Below are positions 12,338 to 23,446 of a stretch of DNA of 64,000 nucleotides, in pieces. Origin of the DNA: Mactromeris polynyma (taxonomy: Eukaryota > Mollusca > Bivalvia > Venerida > Mactridae); assembly GCA_032209605.1 (NCBI GenBank), contig JASFXZ010000005.1:31298905-31362904 (forward strand), in the 5' to 3' direction. The notes beneath the pieces are model-generated. The model made no database searches. It saw only the letters and a program-made list of their open reading frames with translations, and had not been told where the DNA came from. Both the position numbers and the translations under genes were made by a program. Each line of letters begins with the position of its first letter. Position 1 is the stretch's first letter.

Positions 12338-12595
12338 TTATCTCTTTCTTAATGATTTATTGATATAAAATTGTCTGATTAACGCTTCACTAACATCTTT
12401 TTCTTGAATCCAAGAATTTCTATAGCGTTTACTGGACCATTTTATCAGATACATCTTGGTATTATTTTCAGTTTTTGTTTTTAAAATCTTCTGTGCATTA
12501 TACCAAGTCTTTTTCCTTTGGATTGATGTATGTTCTTGATTACCTCCCTTTTCATGGTTATTTCTTGTGACCGTGTTGCCGTGCAACAAGTTCAC
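12338..12595 (-). CDS. Chromodomain-like tail of integrase
   Basis: An 85-codon - strand frame shortly after the integrase contains WYNAQKILKTKTENNTKMYL, then IKWSSKRYRNSWIQ, then EKDVSEALIRQFY. The spacing of the aromatic residue, the YLIKW block and the SW block is that of a chromodomain, which in chromoviruses steers integration to particular histone marks. Here the region between 12596 and 12806 is not cleanly open, so the link to the integrase is broken. A chromodomain together with an envelope-like gene in one element is an uncommon combination. Confidence 0.55.
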   Translation of the reverse strand: MNLLHGNTVTRNNHEKGGNQEHTSIQRKKTWYNAQKILKTKTENNTKMYLIKWSSKRYRNSWIQEKDVSEALIRQFYINKSLRKR

Positions 12596-12806
12596 TTTTG
12601 TTATTGTTTACTTTCTGATCATTATCTTTCTTCCCACGGTCTGTTAACGGTCCATTAACATTTCCCCCAGGAATTTGTTCCTCCCTATAATCTCTAGGAT
12701 CATAAAATCTCCTCATTCTATTGTTATTAACAGGTGCTTCTATTTCTTTATTTGTTTGTATATCTCTTAGAACATAGGTATTTTTAGGAAGAACTTTTGG
12801 TACATA

Positions 12807-13904
12807 TTACTGATTGTTTGAAAACTTGCGATATAGTTTCATGTAAGCATTTGCAGGGATTTTGTCTTGTTTTAATAAAACAATATCTACCAGTTTAAAG
12901 TGCCTATCATAAGCTTTCTTATCATATTGCTTTTTCATTCGCATTTTATTTTTCTCTAAATTTTGTTTTATTACGTCCCACATAATACGCAATCTATCTC
13001 ATAATTTCTTAATATAATATTCAAGTTTTGTTTTTGTCTGAGGTTCAGTAGGTAAATGATCTACTGGCTGATTTGCATGTCTTCCAAATAGTATATAGTA
13101 AGGAGCGTACTGAGTCGAATCAGGACATACTGTCGAATTATATGCTAATTGCACGGACGATACGTTTGTTGGCCAATCATTTTCATTTTTCAACATAGTG
13201 CGTAAGACGGTAAAAAGGGTACTGTGGGTTCTCTCAACCATACCATTAGACATGGGATGATACGAAGACGTTCTACAACGCTTAATATTAAATGCCTGAT
13301 ATACGTCATCCATTACTCCACTAAGAAAGTACATGCCGCGATCTGACACCAATGTCTTTGGTGGTCCAAAAACACATATCACCGAGTGATATAACTTTTC
13401 CGCTACTTCCGAACTATTTTGAGATTTTAATGGAAAGAATAGTACAAATTTCGAAAATGCACACATAACACTTAATACATATTTGTACCCCATACTTTCC
13501 TTTCCAACCGTTACAATATCTATATGCAATACCTCAAATGGTTTACATGGTACATCCATTGACTGTAACGGTACAGGTTTATAACTGTAATCTCTTTTAT
13601 TTATTTGACAAGTTGGACACGAAATAACGTGATCCTAAATTTCCTGGTACATTCTTGGAAAATAACAGAATTTCCGTAAGGTCCAGAATAACTTGTCTGT
13701 CGAAAAATGTCCTAAGTTTGTATGAAACGAATTTATAATGTCATTTCTTAGAACTTTTGGAAGAGCTATTTGTTTTAACCGTCTCTTTTCTTTATCAACC
13801 TTCTTACCACGGGATTCATAAAAATGGTATAAAATACCATCTATTATTTCATATTGCATACTTGTATATGTAATACTTTTCTTTTTGTTTGATTCCTTAG
13901 GCAA
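12807..13904 (-). pseudogene. Integrase of the LTR element, broken
   Basis: Three - strand frames: 13635-13904 (89 codons) holds the zinc-binding histidines (FHTNLGHFSTDKL) and, after an in-frame stop near 13635, the matching CPTCQ pair. 12999-13559 (186 codons) is the catalytic core, with the D in LHIDIV, the D in VSDRGMYF and the E in NGMVERTHS, so the DDE triad is intact in the visible sequence. 12807-12992 (61 codons) is the basic C-terminal part (KKQYDKKAYDRHFKLVD). The protein would cut and join the cDNA into host DNA. At least one stop and one frame change make this copy inactive. Confidence 0.85.
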
Positions 13905-13915
13905 GACACCACTTT

Positions 13916-15391
13916 CTAAATATGCATATACATTGTATCTATAAAATCATTGCATTGTTTTTGTAATTCTCCTATATTTGATGGTACTTCGTCGATCTTA
14001 TCATTATTTGCATTCATTGGAATATTTTTACTTGTTTGTCCCTTATTATCTAATACAGGAGTGTTTATAACTGTATTATTATCTGTCTCTGTAACTTTCT
14101 TAGTTTGTCTAGTTTGCGCTCTTGTCACAACATTGACATTTTTTCGCTCTGTGTAAAGGTTTTGACAATCTCCTAATATATCCTCAACTTTCTCACTTAC
14201 TTCGTCTGACTTATCATGTTTAATCCTACTTAGAGAGTCACTTTGATTTATGCTGCCTTTCCTATACTCAATTTGATAATCGAAACTTTCAAGCTCAATG
14301 GCCCATTTGTATAAACGATTATTGTTATGTTTGGCAGTATGTAAATATGTTAACGCCTTGTTGTCAGTATATATTGTAACAGGTACGTTGATGACATAAT
14401 TTCTACATTGTTTTAAAGCGTATATTATTGCTAACAGTTCAAGCTCACAGCTGGAATACCGTGTCTCAGTCGGGCGTAAAGTGCGTCCCCCATATTCAAT
14501 AACTGACATTAATTTTCCTGCATCATTGGATTGCCCAAGAATATAACCTACAGATATTGAACTAGCATATGTGTATAACATAAAAGGTTTGTTAAATTGC
14601 GGTAATTTCAAAATTGGTTCAGAAATAAGAGCTTGCTTGAGTTCATCAAAACTTGTCTGATGTTCATTTGTCCATTTATATAACGTGTCTTTTTTCAACA
14701 ACGTGTTCAATGGAAATGTTATGCGAGAAGTCATTCCTAGAAATCCTTTCACTGACCGCTGATTGTTAGGTCGTTTTTGATAACTTCCTGCAAATTCGCT
14801 TTTTTGCAATTGTGATCTCAAGTTAGCACCTTGTAATATTTTTAAAATTTGACCCAGATGCTTGATATGTTCCTCTAATGAATTTGAGAATATCAAAATA
14901 TTGTCCATGTAATTTATTGCAGATTTGTATAAAATTGGCTTTAATAATTTGTTCAAATAAATAGACCAGTATGCCGGTGAATTTACATAGCCGAATGGAA
15001 GTCTATTATATTCGTAAGCTTCTCCCGTATTTAAACAAAAAGCGGTATACGACTTTGAGTTTTCTGACAACGGCAGTGTTAAAAATGCACTTTTAATGTC
15101 CAATTTACTGAACAATTTTGGACGTTTTTCTGCAATTAAATCCTTTATATCATCCAGTTTTGGTAACTGAAAATACATGCGTTTTGCAATTTTATTCAAG
15201 TGTCTATAATCTATTACCATCCTATATTCTTGTTTGTCTGATTCATTTATTTTATTTTTCTTTACAAACAGAACAGGACTGCTGAACACCGATGTAGAAG
15301 GTCTTATAATGCCTGTGTTTATTAATTTGTTTATTTCCTCTTCCTGAAATGTTTCCACTCTGTCAATATCTTTGCTATTCTTACTAAACAC
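13916..15391 (-). CDS. Reverse transcriptase and RNase H of the LTR element
   Basis: A 491-codon open frame, the longest in the window. RT fingers and palm are clear: MVIDYRHLNK, FSKLDIKSAF (first catalytic Asp), NRLPFGYVNSPAYW, and the active-site box, which reads INYMDNILIF, that is YMDN instead of the usual Y-x-D-D. RNase H follows: the first acidic position reads LYTYASSISVG where TDAS is usual, while the later E (SSCELELLAI) and D (IYTDNKAL) are present. Loss of one Asp in each active site would abolish both activities even though the frame is open. The C-terminal 100 residues (after SLSRIKHDK) are a charged linker towards the integrase. The start is arbitrary because pol was probably one polyprotein with the protease. 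Confidence 0.9.
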   Translation of the reverse strand: MFSKNSKDIDRVETFQEEEINKLINTGIIRPSTSVFSSPVLFVKKNKINESDKQEYRMVIDYRHLNKIAKRMYFQLPKLDDIKDLIAEKRPKLFSKLDIKSAFLTLPLSENSKSYTAFCLNTGEAYEYNRLPFGYVNSPAYWSIYLNKLLKPILYKSAINYMDNILIFSNSLEEHIKHLGQILKILQGANLRSQLQKSEFAGSYQKRPNNQRSVKGFLGMTSRITFPLNTLLKKDTLYKWTNEHQTSFDELKQALISEPILKLPQFNKPFMLYTYASSISVGYILGQSNDAGKLMSVIEYGGRTLRPTETRYSSCELELLAIIYALKQCRNYVINVPVTIYTDNKALTYLHTAKHNNNRLYKWAIELESFDYQIEYRKGSINQSDSLSRIKHDKSDEVSEKVEDILGDCQNLYTERKNVNVVTRAQTRQTKKVTETDNNTVINTPVLDNKGQTSKNIPMNANNDKIDEVPSNIGELQKQCNDFIDTMYMHI

Positions 15392-15661
15392 ACATCTCTA
15401 TAATGATTCAAAACATACAACAACTCTGTATTTGATTTAAATTCATCTGAAGTTCTGAAGTTGATAATTCCGAAAGTTTAACCGTATCAAATTCATAATG
15501 TTTTGAATTCCCATTGCCATCTATATTTTCAATATTTGCTATAATTTCATTTTTCGGAATAAATCTCATATCATTTGTAAAGTTGTGAAATGGTACCAGA
15601 ATAACATTTCTACCTTTTTGCTATTAATAACAACAGGTATTTTTCTTATGGCGTTGGGAGG

Positions 15662-16051
15662 TTATTTAATAGATTTGTTTGTACGTAACGAGCGATTCCA
15701 TTGCGGTTCTATTGAAGCAATTTCACTTCTATTTATTTCTAGCGTTTTTGTTTTAACATTTATGAAAACCTTGTATTTATGGAAAAAGTCAATCCCTAAA
15801 ATTACAGGTTTTAGCAAATTATCTATGACATAAAATTCATGATTGAACACCCTATCTCCTATTGTTATAGGACAATTGATAACACCCATTATATCATTAG
15901 GACTGCCATTTAATGCTGTTATAAACCTCACTGAAGTAGGTTTAAGCGTACGGTTAGCTAATTTTGTAGTTTTCCAGAATTGATATTGTATACAAGAAAT
16001 ATAACTTCCTGTATCTATTAGACCAGAAGTGCTGCTAATGCCTAATTGCAT
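15662..16051 (-). CDS. Aspartic protease of the LTR element
   Basis: A 129-codon - strand frame with the retroviral-type protease signature: the catalytic triplet region GLIDTGSYISCI near residue 10 and the second block VILGIDFFHKYK near residue 87. It would process the Gag-Pol polyprotein. It lies between gag and RT; the 270 bp between it and the RT frame continue coding-like sequence in another frame, so a frameshift separates them. Confidence 0.8.
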   Translation of the reverse strand: MQLGISSTSGLIDTGSYISCIQYQFWKTTKLANRTLKPTSVRFITALNGSPNDIMGVINCPITIGDRVFNHEFYVIDNLLKPVILGIDFFHKYKVFINVKTKTLEINRSEIASIEPQWNRSLRTNKSIK

Positions 16052-16077
16052 TGATACTAAGTTTTCATTAATCTCTG

Positions 16078-17348
16078 TTATGCAGGTAATATACTGTAAG
16101 CAAACCTGTTATAACTAGGCAATCTTTGTTGCTGATAATAACTCATAAATCTACCAGGCCCAACATTTCGGCGGCCCATTTGATAGCCATCTGTCCAATT
16201 ATCATAAATTCTGGAATGTTGTTCCGCATGTACATGGTTCACCTGATTAGTTTTCATCTCTACTTTTATACTTCTCAATTCTCCCAATAAATCATCGAAC
16301 TTTGTTTCTAACGTGTTAACAGATAACATATTGGTAGCTTCACATAATTTTACAAATATTCTTAGTTCTGGCAAGGATTTGGGTTCTCTCAGCAAAACTT
16401 GTTTTCTGATCTCATCTCTTAAGCCATGTATAATCAGATTCATTAAATTTTCTCTAATTTTTTCTAATGCCCTTGACATGTAATTTTCACTTGTTGCATC
16501 TGGTTTTTGTTTAATGGCGATCAAATTATAGTCTTAACCTTTAGACTGCAATCTGTTCGCTAAAGCTACAAATTTATTTAATACTTTCCGACAAATTATC
16601 ATAATAAATTGCCGCCGTATCTGTTAAATAAAAATGTATGACATCACATTTGTGATCTTCTGTTATGTTGTTTAAAGCACAACATTGATTAAACTTTGTT
16701 AAAAAGGCTGAAAAGCTCTCAAAAATCTTTACCAATAAATGGTGACAATTTTATCATACGGAAATTAGAATACATTGTACCCTGTTCCGATGCCGTACTT
16801 GATCTTCCGTCCGTTCCTGATTGAGAATAATGAATGTTTCTGTCACCTGGATATAATTTGTTCTTGATTGGTTCCTCTTCTAATAACATATTATTATTAA
16901 AACTAGAGTTTTTATTGTCAATGAATTCTTCTTCTTTTCCCGATTGTTCTTCATCACTTCTTAAAATTGAATAAAGCGGTTGCCTTATTTGTCCCTGGTC
17001 TGGTAATCTTTGTTCTCTGGATTTAATTTGGTCCTCTTCTATTGGATTCTGTGTAACTGGACTGCCGTTTGCTGCACTCCGATTGACTTCCACATCGTCT
17101 CGGTAGACTCAATTGATCTAACTCACTTTTATTTGTTGAATTTAACCCAATTGTCAATGAATCATTTTGCTGTAAGGATGAATAAAACTGTCTACGTAGT
17201 TCCTTGTTTTTTTTCTCTTTGATTCTGCTACGAGTTCCCTAAGCCGTTTAGTTGGTGATCTAGGCGATTTAGGAGGGGTTAAAATTCTGTCTGAACATCT
17301 CTGCTTCTTAATATATATATGTTGACATAATTGTCCCATAATATACAT
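16078..17348 (-). pseudogene. gag of the LTR element, broken
   Basis: Three - strand frames in sequence: 17154-17348 (basic, PPKSPRSPTKRLRE), 16719-17093 (124 codons, polar, ending LSPFIGKDF) and 16078-16524 (148 codons). Between the last two, another frame continues with ESFSAFLTKFNQC and a block with TAAIYYDNLSE, which has the retrotransposon capsid pattern. The 16078 frame contains a helix-rich ENLMNLIIHGLRDEIRKQVL, also typical of Ty3-type capsid. I do not see a CCHC zinc knuckle. At least two frameshifts break the gene. Confidence 0.65.
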
Positions 17349-17367
17349 TAATTCTTCTTAATCCTTT

Positions 17368-17380
17368 GGAATCTCCACCA
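17368..17380 (-). promoter_or_regulatory. Possible primer-binding site
   Basis: On the - strand TGGTGGAGATTCC lies just downstream of the 5' LTR. TGG is the usual start of a tRNA primer-binding site. The offset of about 11 bases from the TATACA LTR edge is larger than usual, and I cannot assign the tRNA, so this is tentative. Confidence 0.3.
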
Positions 17381-17391
17381 GATATCACCTT

Positions 17392-18018
17392 TGTATATCC
17401 TTAGCTATTGTTCTCTGTTGTGGTTGTGCCGTAAGGACAACCTGTAGGGAATTAAGGTTCCGGAATTCCGAGTTTAGGTAGTATGTATGTCTTGCGTTGT
17501 TCACACTTCATAGTAAATAACTAAGTCTAATCGGGTTACACACTTTTATTACATACATCCGTATAATCCAATTACAACGTACCACAGTGTTAATACTATT
17601 GATAACTACGGTAAGTAAAAGTCCACACTTATTAATACATTCCAAATTTCGATATCAAACTTTAATCTTACTGTATTTCTATAACTTATTGATGATAACA
17701 TGACTGGTTTCTCAGAGCTCCCAAGACCGACTGATCTTTCCCACCCTAGCGCGATTATTATTCATATATTACTTACCTGTATTTTCGGCCATTCTACCAA
17801 TCAAAAAACCCTAACCTTATTTATCAATCAAATCACGTGATAGGCTATCCTATCTTGTTACCCAACTGACTACCCAATATGCCAGAGATCATACATTAGA
17901 GCAAATATAAGGTAATTGCTTTGAAATATACCTTAGGTAAACATAACACACTCATACCTACATCTGTAGTAACCTAATTACTATAAAATCTCCCGTGGAG
18001 GTTAGTAACCTGGCTACA
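17392..18018 (-). repeat. 5' LTR of the Gypsy-class element
   Basis: On the + strand it runs from TGTATATCCTTAG to AACCTGGCTACA. It shares the ordered blocks listed for the LTR at 6244-6810 but with many substitutions and small indels; I judge identity to be clearly below that of a recent insertion. It lies upstream of gag in the transcription sense. Confidence 0.65.
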
Positions 18019-18534
18019 GTATCATTTTCTAAGATGATGCACTGTTATTATCAACTTTGTATCCTAGACAATGAACTTGGTGGTAACTGACCCGCTGATA
18101 TTAAATCTGCAGAAGACTTTCAAAAATGATATCTTGCGCATCAGGCACAGATAGTCAATGATACTAAGAGGGCCTTCCGTCATGCAAGGTATCGCCAATA
18201 TGTTATCCGGATGTTTGGCACGATACAGAGAGATTAATTGTGCCAATATCAGGACAGTTTCCGAACCCAGCAGGTCTTCACACAGGATTAATACCATCTA
18301 GGAAGATGTGGGATGGTAACGTGCATATTTTGACTGTATATATACTGAACAAAACAAGAAACTTCCGCTAAGTTTGTTTTAACATAGCTGGATGAAAACA
18401 AATCGGGGGAATCATTGTTATATATGCAGAGTGTTCCACGATGCATCGTTTGGTGCAAAAATGATGGCAAAAGGTTAACATAAAATGGGGGAAATTTTGA
18501 CCATGTGAGGTAGGGGTTAAAACATAAATAACAC
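18019..18534. other. No recognised gene
   Basis: AT-rich sequence with overlapping - strand frames of 70-90 codons (18064-18297, 18288-18554, 18368-18637) that carry no motif I know. It could be the body of the Tc1-like element whose C-terminus lies just above it, but I see no matching transposase blocks. Confidence 0.4.
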
Positions 18535-18705
18535 TTAATAACGGGCATGACCACCTAATGTGTTGACCATTACAGTGCAACGCCGGCACATATAATTGAC
18601 TAAGGTGTTTATTTCTGCCTGTGCAATATTGTTCCATTCCTGAATGAGAATTTCGTTGACTTTAGCAGAAATCCATGCTGTAGAGTTTACCCAGATCCCC
18701 TGTGT
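18535..18705 (-). pseudogene. Tc1-like transposase C-terminal fragment
   Basis: The - strand reads EILIQEWNNIAQAEINTL, then VNYMCRRCTVMVNTLGGHAR followed by Y and a stop. This matches the last 45 residues of Tc1-like transposases (EW..IPQ, ..SMRRR, GGHTRY). Upstream the match ends abruptly where the GC-richer PolB island begins, suggesting the island or an associated rearrangement cut it off. Confidence 0.65.
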
Positions 18706-18726
18706 GATAGGAAAATTCCTGCGGGG

Positions 18727-21700
18727 TTGGCATCCCCTCGGCCAAGACAAAAATACTTTTTAGAGGGTGTGCGCCCCAAAATTCGTGAACAACTTGAGGA
18801 TGAGTTCCAGGATTTGAACGGGGTAAACTTCCAGCTAGACCTCAAGGTGCAGCTTCGTAAGAACAACCCCAATGGCAGCGAGGACCACACGGAGCCAGTG
18901 TTTCGTCACAAGCAGGAGGCTATTCGGCATGGCAGTGAGATCGAATAGGTGCTAGTCAAAGCCTTTCCCTACATCATGGAGGTACTCGAAAAATGGACAC
19001 AGCGAGGCTCTGGGTGGGTAGTTTATAGAGTGCAGACTCTATGTCTGGACATCGTCATGTATCAGCCACTGATGGGTGGTTTCTACATTCTACTACAAGC
19101 AGAGGTGAAAAATAAGAAGGCAGTCGTGAACGTAAAACACAAAGACAATCACTGCCTGCGATGAAACCTACGATCTGCTCTGTTTGCAGAAGCCAAAAAC
19201 CTTCAAATGATCCAGCAAATGATTGCTTATACTTCACAGTAATCGACGCCCCCACAACAGTATAAAGGTGGAAAAACAGAACAACATGGCAACAAGGGAG
19301 AAAGGGGTGACTGTAACTGCCAACTGTAATGCCCCGTATAAGTCTGCTGCTGATCGAGAAGGTGGGGCAGTTCCATAATGATTACACTATATGACCACAG
19401 AAGGCATCGGGAGAGAAAACATTTCTGTGGGCGATGTCTTCAGGGCTACACCAGAGAAGACCTGATAGACGCCTACAAGCCAGAGTGACGTGGGATCGGG
19501 CAAACGCCCGTGAGGGTTAAGATGCCGGAGAAGGGGAAAAACAAGCTCCTCTTCCAGATCCACCATAAGCAGCTGTCTGTCCCCTTCATCGTCTATGAGG
19601 AATTTGAGGACCTCACAACGAAGATTAAGGGCTCACAGCTTGGACCCCACAGAGAGCAATACATAATGGTTTCAGCGTCATTAGGCCTGCAGCTACTGCT
19701 ACGTGGTTGCACGCTGTGATGGCCAAAATGAGACCCCGGTAGAATACAGAGGCCCAAATGCAGTAGAGAATTTGCTCCAAGCGCTCCTGGTAGAGGAGCA
19801 AAATATTTAGGCGGTGCTGGCCAAACATGCGGGTGAACCGAGAGGATTTGACAGTCCTTCAACGCAGCCTGCCACGCGTGTGAAAAGAGGATGATCGTGT
19901 CAGGGATAACTTCCACGTCACGGGGAAGTACCATGATTCTGCCAACAATGCTTGCAACCTCAAGCTTCGACTGAACCCTAAATCCACAACCATGTCGGTG
20001 ATCTTCCATAACCTACGCGGCCATGACTCACCTGCTGATCCAATCCATCTCTAGTGTGGAAAGTACATCTCCGTCTCCCTCGGCCAGCTCCATTTCATCG
20101 ATAGCACCCAGTTCCTACTGGCCTCCATCGACAAGCTGGTGGCTGATAACCCACCCGAAGCCTTTCACATAACGGCTCAGTATGATCCAAGCAGAGAAAG
20201 ATGAGAGCTGCTGATGCGGAAGGTTGTATACCCATACTAGTAGATGGACTCCTGGGATCGCTTCGCGGATCCCCAGCTCCCTCCTAAGAAGGCATTCTAC
20301 AGGCTCTCCGACAAACACATCAGCATGGAGGACTATGCACATGCATAAAAAGGTGTGGGAGGTCTACGGATGTTGCACTCTGGGGGATTACCTCGACCTG
20401 TACAACCGCACGGACGTGCTCCTCCTAGCAGATATATTCGAAACCTTTTTTGAACGACCTGTATGCGGCAGTATGGTCTGGATCCCGCACACAACTACAC
20501 CAGCACTGGCCTCTCTTGGGACGTGTTGTTAAAAAAACAAGAGTAGAACTTGAGCTGCACACGGACTATGATCAGCACCTCTTCATCGAGAAGGGTATCT
20601 CCATGGTCTCAAAGCCCCATGCTTGGACTAACAACCCTTGGGTAGAAGGATATGATCCATCCAAGCCAAACAGCCACATCCTTAACCTAAACGTCAACGT
20701 TTGGGTGATGAGCCAGCATCTGCCCCCAGGCGGATTCGCATCGGTGGAAGACTGCGTGCGCCTCACGTCGAACATAGCAGACCACCTGGTCAGTTGTCAG
20801 GAAGGCTTTATTCTGTGGATAGACCTGGAGAGAGCAGCATGACAATGCGTATCCGCTAGCCCTGGAGGCGCATGGTGGTTCACAAAGAGTAGATGTCGGA
20901 GTACCTGCCCGACCTCCTTGGTGTTGGGTTGACGCCTACCGAGTACGAAAAGCTGGTCCCAACCTCTGCAGCAACGAACGCTGTGTTATCCACTACAACA
21001 ACCTACAGCTACAGGTCTGCGTCTGAAAAAGATCCACCTGGCCCCGAGATTTGAGCAGAGCCCTTGGATGGAGCCCTATGTCCGAATGAACACAGACCTG
21101 CGGAAAAGGGCATACAGCGAGGTTTAGAAGTACTTATACAAGCTGATGAACAATTTGCTCTTCGAGAACCAATGGAGATCCTCCGTAAGCGTGTTTATGT
21201 CAAGATCGTGCGTGCAAATGAGGACAGGCGTCTGATAGCCAGCCCAGCCTTCGCATGGGCTTATATATTCAATGACGACCTCGCGGCCATCCAGGTTCAC
21301 AAGAGCCGCCTGGTTATTAATCGCCCGGTATACTTGGGTAAGAGCATCCTCGATCTATCCAATCATCTGATTTACCACTTCAACCAGATGAAGGGTCAGT
21401 ACCGAGAGCGCTGCCAGCTCCTTTACACGGATACAGACAGCCTTCCCCTCGAGATGCAGACCAAGGATGTGTACAGAGACATAGCGAAAAGCGCATTTCT
21501 ACGACACGTCCGACTACCAGAATGACCACCCGCTGCACAACACAGCTAATAGGAAAAAGTATTATACAAAATGAAAGACGAGTGCGCTGGGCGCCCTATC
21601 GCTGAGTATGTCAGTACAAAGATGCCCTCTTTAACAAGAAGACATTCCGTGCTGCGTTCTGAACGTCACCACGGCTACGGACAGCATAAGATGTCACTGT

Positions 21701-21770
21701 CCCCCTTAGAAAGCAAGCGCTGTATCGTAGAAAATGGGATGGACACCCTCGCCTATGGTCACATTATTAT
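18727..21770 (+). pseudogene. Protein-primed-type DNA polymerase B gene, Polinton/virus-like, broken
   Basis: A chain of + strand frames in order: 18727-18948, 18949-19164, then fragments to 20532, 20450-20842, 21064-21525 and 21571-21813. Visible PolB landmarks: an exonuclease-domain block FIVYEEFEDLT near 19590 (the usual Asp of exo I is Glu here), a zinc/HNH-like CHACEK...HVTGKYHD...ACNLKLRLNP region near 19865-19975, FHNLRGHDS near 20010, YNRTDVLLLADIFE near 20400-20440 (exo III), a worn motif A near 20690, and motif C LLYTDTDSL at about 21418-21444. The architecture (exonuclease, insertion, polymerase) fits the PolB of Polinton/Maverick-type elements and related virus-like elements in molluscs. 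There are many frame changes and stops, so it is not functional. Base composition is clearly richer in G and C than its neighbours. Confidence 0.75.
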
Positions 21771-21771
21771 C

Positions 21772-22410
21772 CTATTTCATTATATCTGGGGGTATCCCCT
21801 GTTTAACTATTAGGTCACGCGTGGCTTGCCCAGCGTTGACGTCGACGACGACCATGCCTATCAAAAGGCATGAAAAAACAGCTACGTGGTATATCATATT
21901 CACGAGATGCATTCTGCCCAGGGTAGCCATCGTTCCATATAGTAGGGGATATGCCTTAAAATGGTGGACCTCGGGCGCAGGCACCACGGGGTTGTAGAAG
22001 GTTTCGGACTGCCGGCTTAATGCGGCTGATGGTTCTTCAAACAGCATCAAGATTCCCTTCACAGAACGGACGGGCATGTTGAGGTTTATGTTTTGCGAAA
22101 TGGCAAAGCTGAGGCCGCTGGAACCTCACTTTGTGCTCAAGACTGGCATCCGCTCACATCCCGACAAAGGGCGGAATCCGGGTAGCCGTGGTCCCATTCA
22201 CCACATGGCGGCGATCCTCTCCCGCGACCGCTTCGAGCGAGAGTTAAACTTCAATATTAGCTCGTTGGGCGCGGGCGCTAATCCTGTGCAATAGGTTTTT
22301 GGCAAGGTCCGCGCTGCCCCCGGTACACATCCGCGGCTCAGATTTAATCCCCGCCCCGCACCCTTATTTACCGGAACAACATGTACAATTTGACAGTACC
22401 AAAAGTTCAA
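21772..22410 (-). pseudogene. Opposing virus-like reading frame, possible structural gene of the same island
   Basis: On the - strand, a 101-codon frame (21772-22077, MPVRSVKGILMLFEEPSAA...) faces the polymerase gene tail to tail. Upstream, after frame changes, LKFNSRSKRSRER and LSFAISQNINLNM continue plausible coding sequence to about 22400. Convergent arrangement with PolB and the shared GC-richness suggest a gene of the same element. The SVKGILMLFEE and SETFYNP blocks remind me of jelly-roll capsid-type proteins of Polinton-like elements, but this is a weak recollection and not a proof. Confidence 0.3.
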
Positions 22411-22619
22411 AAAACTTCATTATTTTTCAACATTTTTACAAAATTAAAGCAGTATTAGTTGAAGGACTGTATTGACAAGATTGACAAGACAACAACACAA
22501 TCGAATCATATTTGATAAATGCCTGCTTTGAGCTGGTATGTGATTTAAGATGTCATAGTTCTTTATTTTTTCATTTGCTCTCTCAACAAGAACTCCGATT
22601 CTTCCGATCCTTCCTTCAC

Positions 22620-22822
22620 CGTCCACTTTGATTCTCCTAGTTATTCCTTATAGTCTGCCGGGTCATTCCTTGTGCATCTGTTCCTTAACGTATGTACCCT
22701 TTTACCGCCTCAAGTGCCTTACGTTTTATGGATTGTTTTTTTCCCGGAGGTCTGCATGGGGTAGCACTTTCTTATGTATGTGGCGTTCCCTGTAGCTACT
22801 TATTATATCTCTGTTAAAACAT
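22620..22822 (+). repeat. Retroelement tail inserted in the transposase gene
   Basis: GTCCACTTTGATTCTCCTAG through GTATGTGGCGTTCCCTGTAG matches the tail copies at 45.5-45.7 and 49.77-49.94 kb base for base over most of its length. It separates the transposase LADK region from its C-terminus, so it is younger than the transposon. Orientation is opposite to the transposase. Confidence 0.75.
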
Positions 22823-23446
22823 AGATCTGCCTCCTCTTTTGTAATATGTCCTTTGCTTCAGAAAAAAGGAGGAATATCTCAAGTTTTTCAAATATATTGA
22901 CCCATTTATCTGCCAGTATCAGATTACCTGACTGCAGTTGTTCCATTATTTTTGTAATGTTCTACAATGGCTGCATCAGATGCATTCGGAGCAGCACATA
23001 ACACAGTAACTGATTTCACTCTATAACTACTGTATGTAAGTGACTGACTGTTCTTGTCCGAAAGAACATCTTGACTTACTTGTGTAGCATCCATTGCTAT
23101 CCTGGCAGGACTGACGTCTTCGAAATATTTTGGTATAGACCCCTTGCATTTTAGTGGTTTGGGATTCCAAGAGATTTCAATACAATTTCACTCTTTCATA
23201 CAAAATTTCATGCAGCACATAAATGAAGGTGTTTATAACATTTGACACAGTTGATCTGCTAATATTGAAACGTACAGCTAAATCCAAGTCCTTGCAGTTC
23301 AAGCGTAGCTTCATAAGAGTCATTAGCAGTTGATCAGCAATGCTAAAGCAGATGACTGTCCAACCAGAATAGTAGTTAAAGGGTGACATCCTATGAAGCA
23401 TGCTCACCAGTACTTGAAATTAAATGATGTGTACAACATCAGCTGT

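Larger units (their letters stand above)
6244..18018 (-). mobile_element. Ty3/Gypsy-class LTR retrotransposon with envelope-like gene
   Basis: An 11.8-kb element on the - strand. Order in transcription sense: 5' LTR (17392-18018), gag, aspartic protease, RT and RNase H, integrase with chromodomain, envelope-like gene, a 3.4-kb region without clear genes, polypurine tract (about 6811-6823), 3' LTR (6244-6810). RT-RNase H-integrase order places it in Ty3/Gypsy (Metaviridae-type). The envelope-like gene makes it resemble errantivirus-type elements. The two LTRs share ordered blocks but differ strongly, so the insertion is old; I found no clear target duplication. Most genes carry frameshifts or stops, so the copy is dead. 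End coordinates are good to a few bases at the TGTAGCC edge (- strand) and less certain at the other edge. Confidence 0.8.

Noticed and set aside
13950..15833. + strand frames at 13950-14156 and 15585-15833
   Set aside because: Shadows of the RT and protease frames on the opposite strand.
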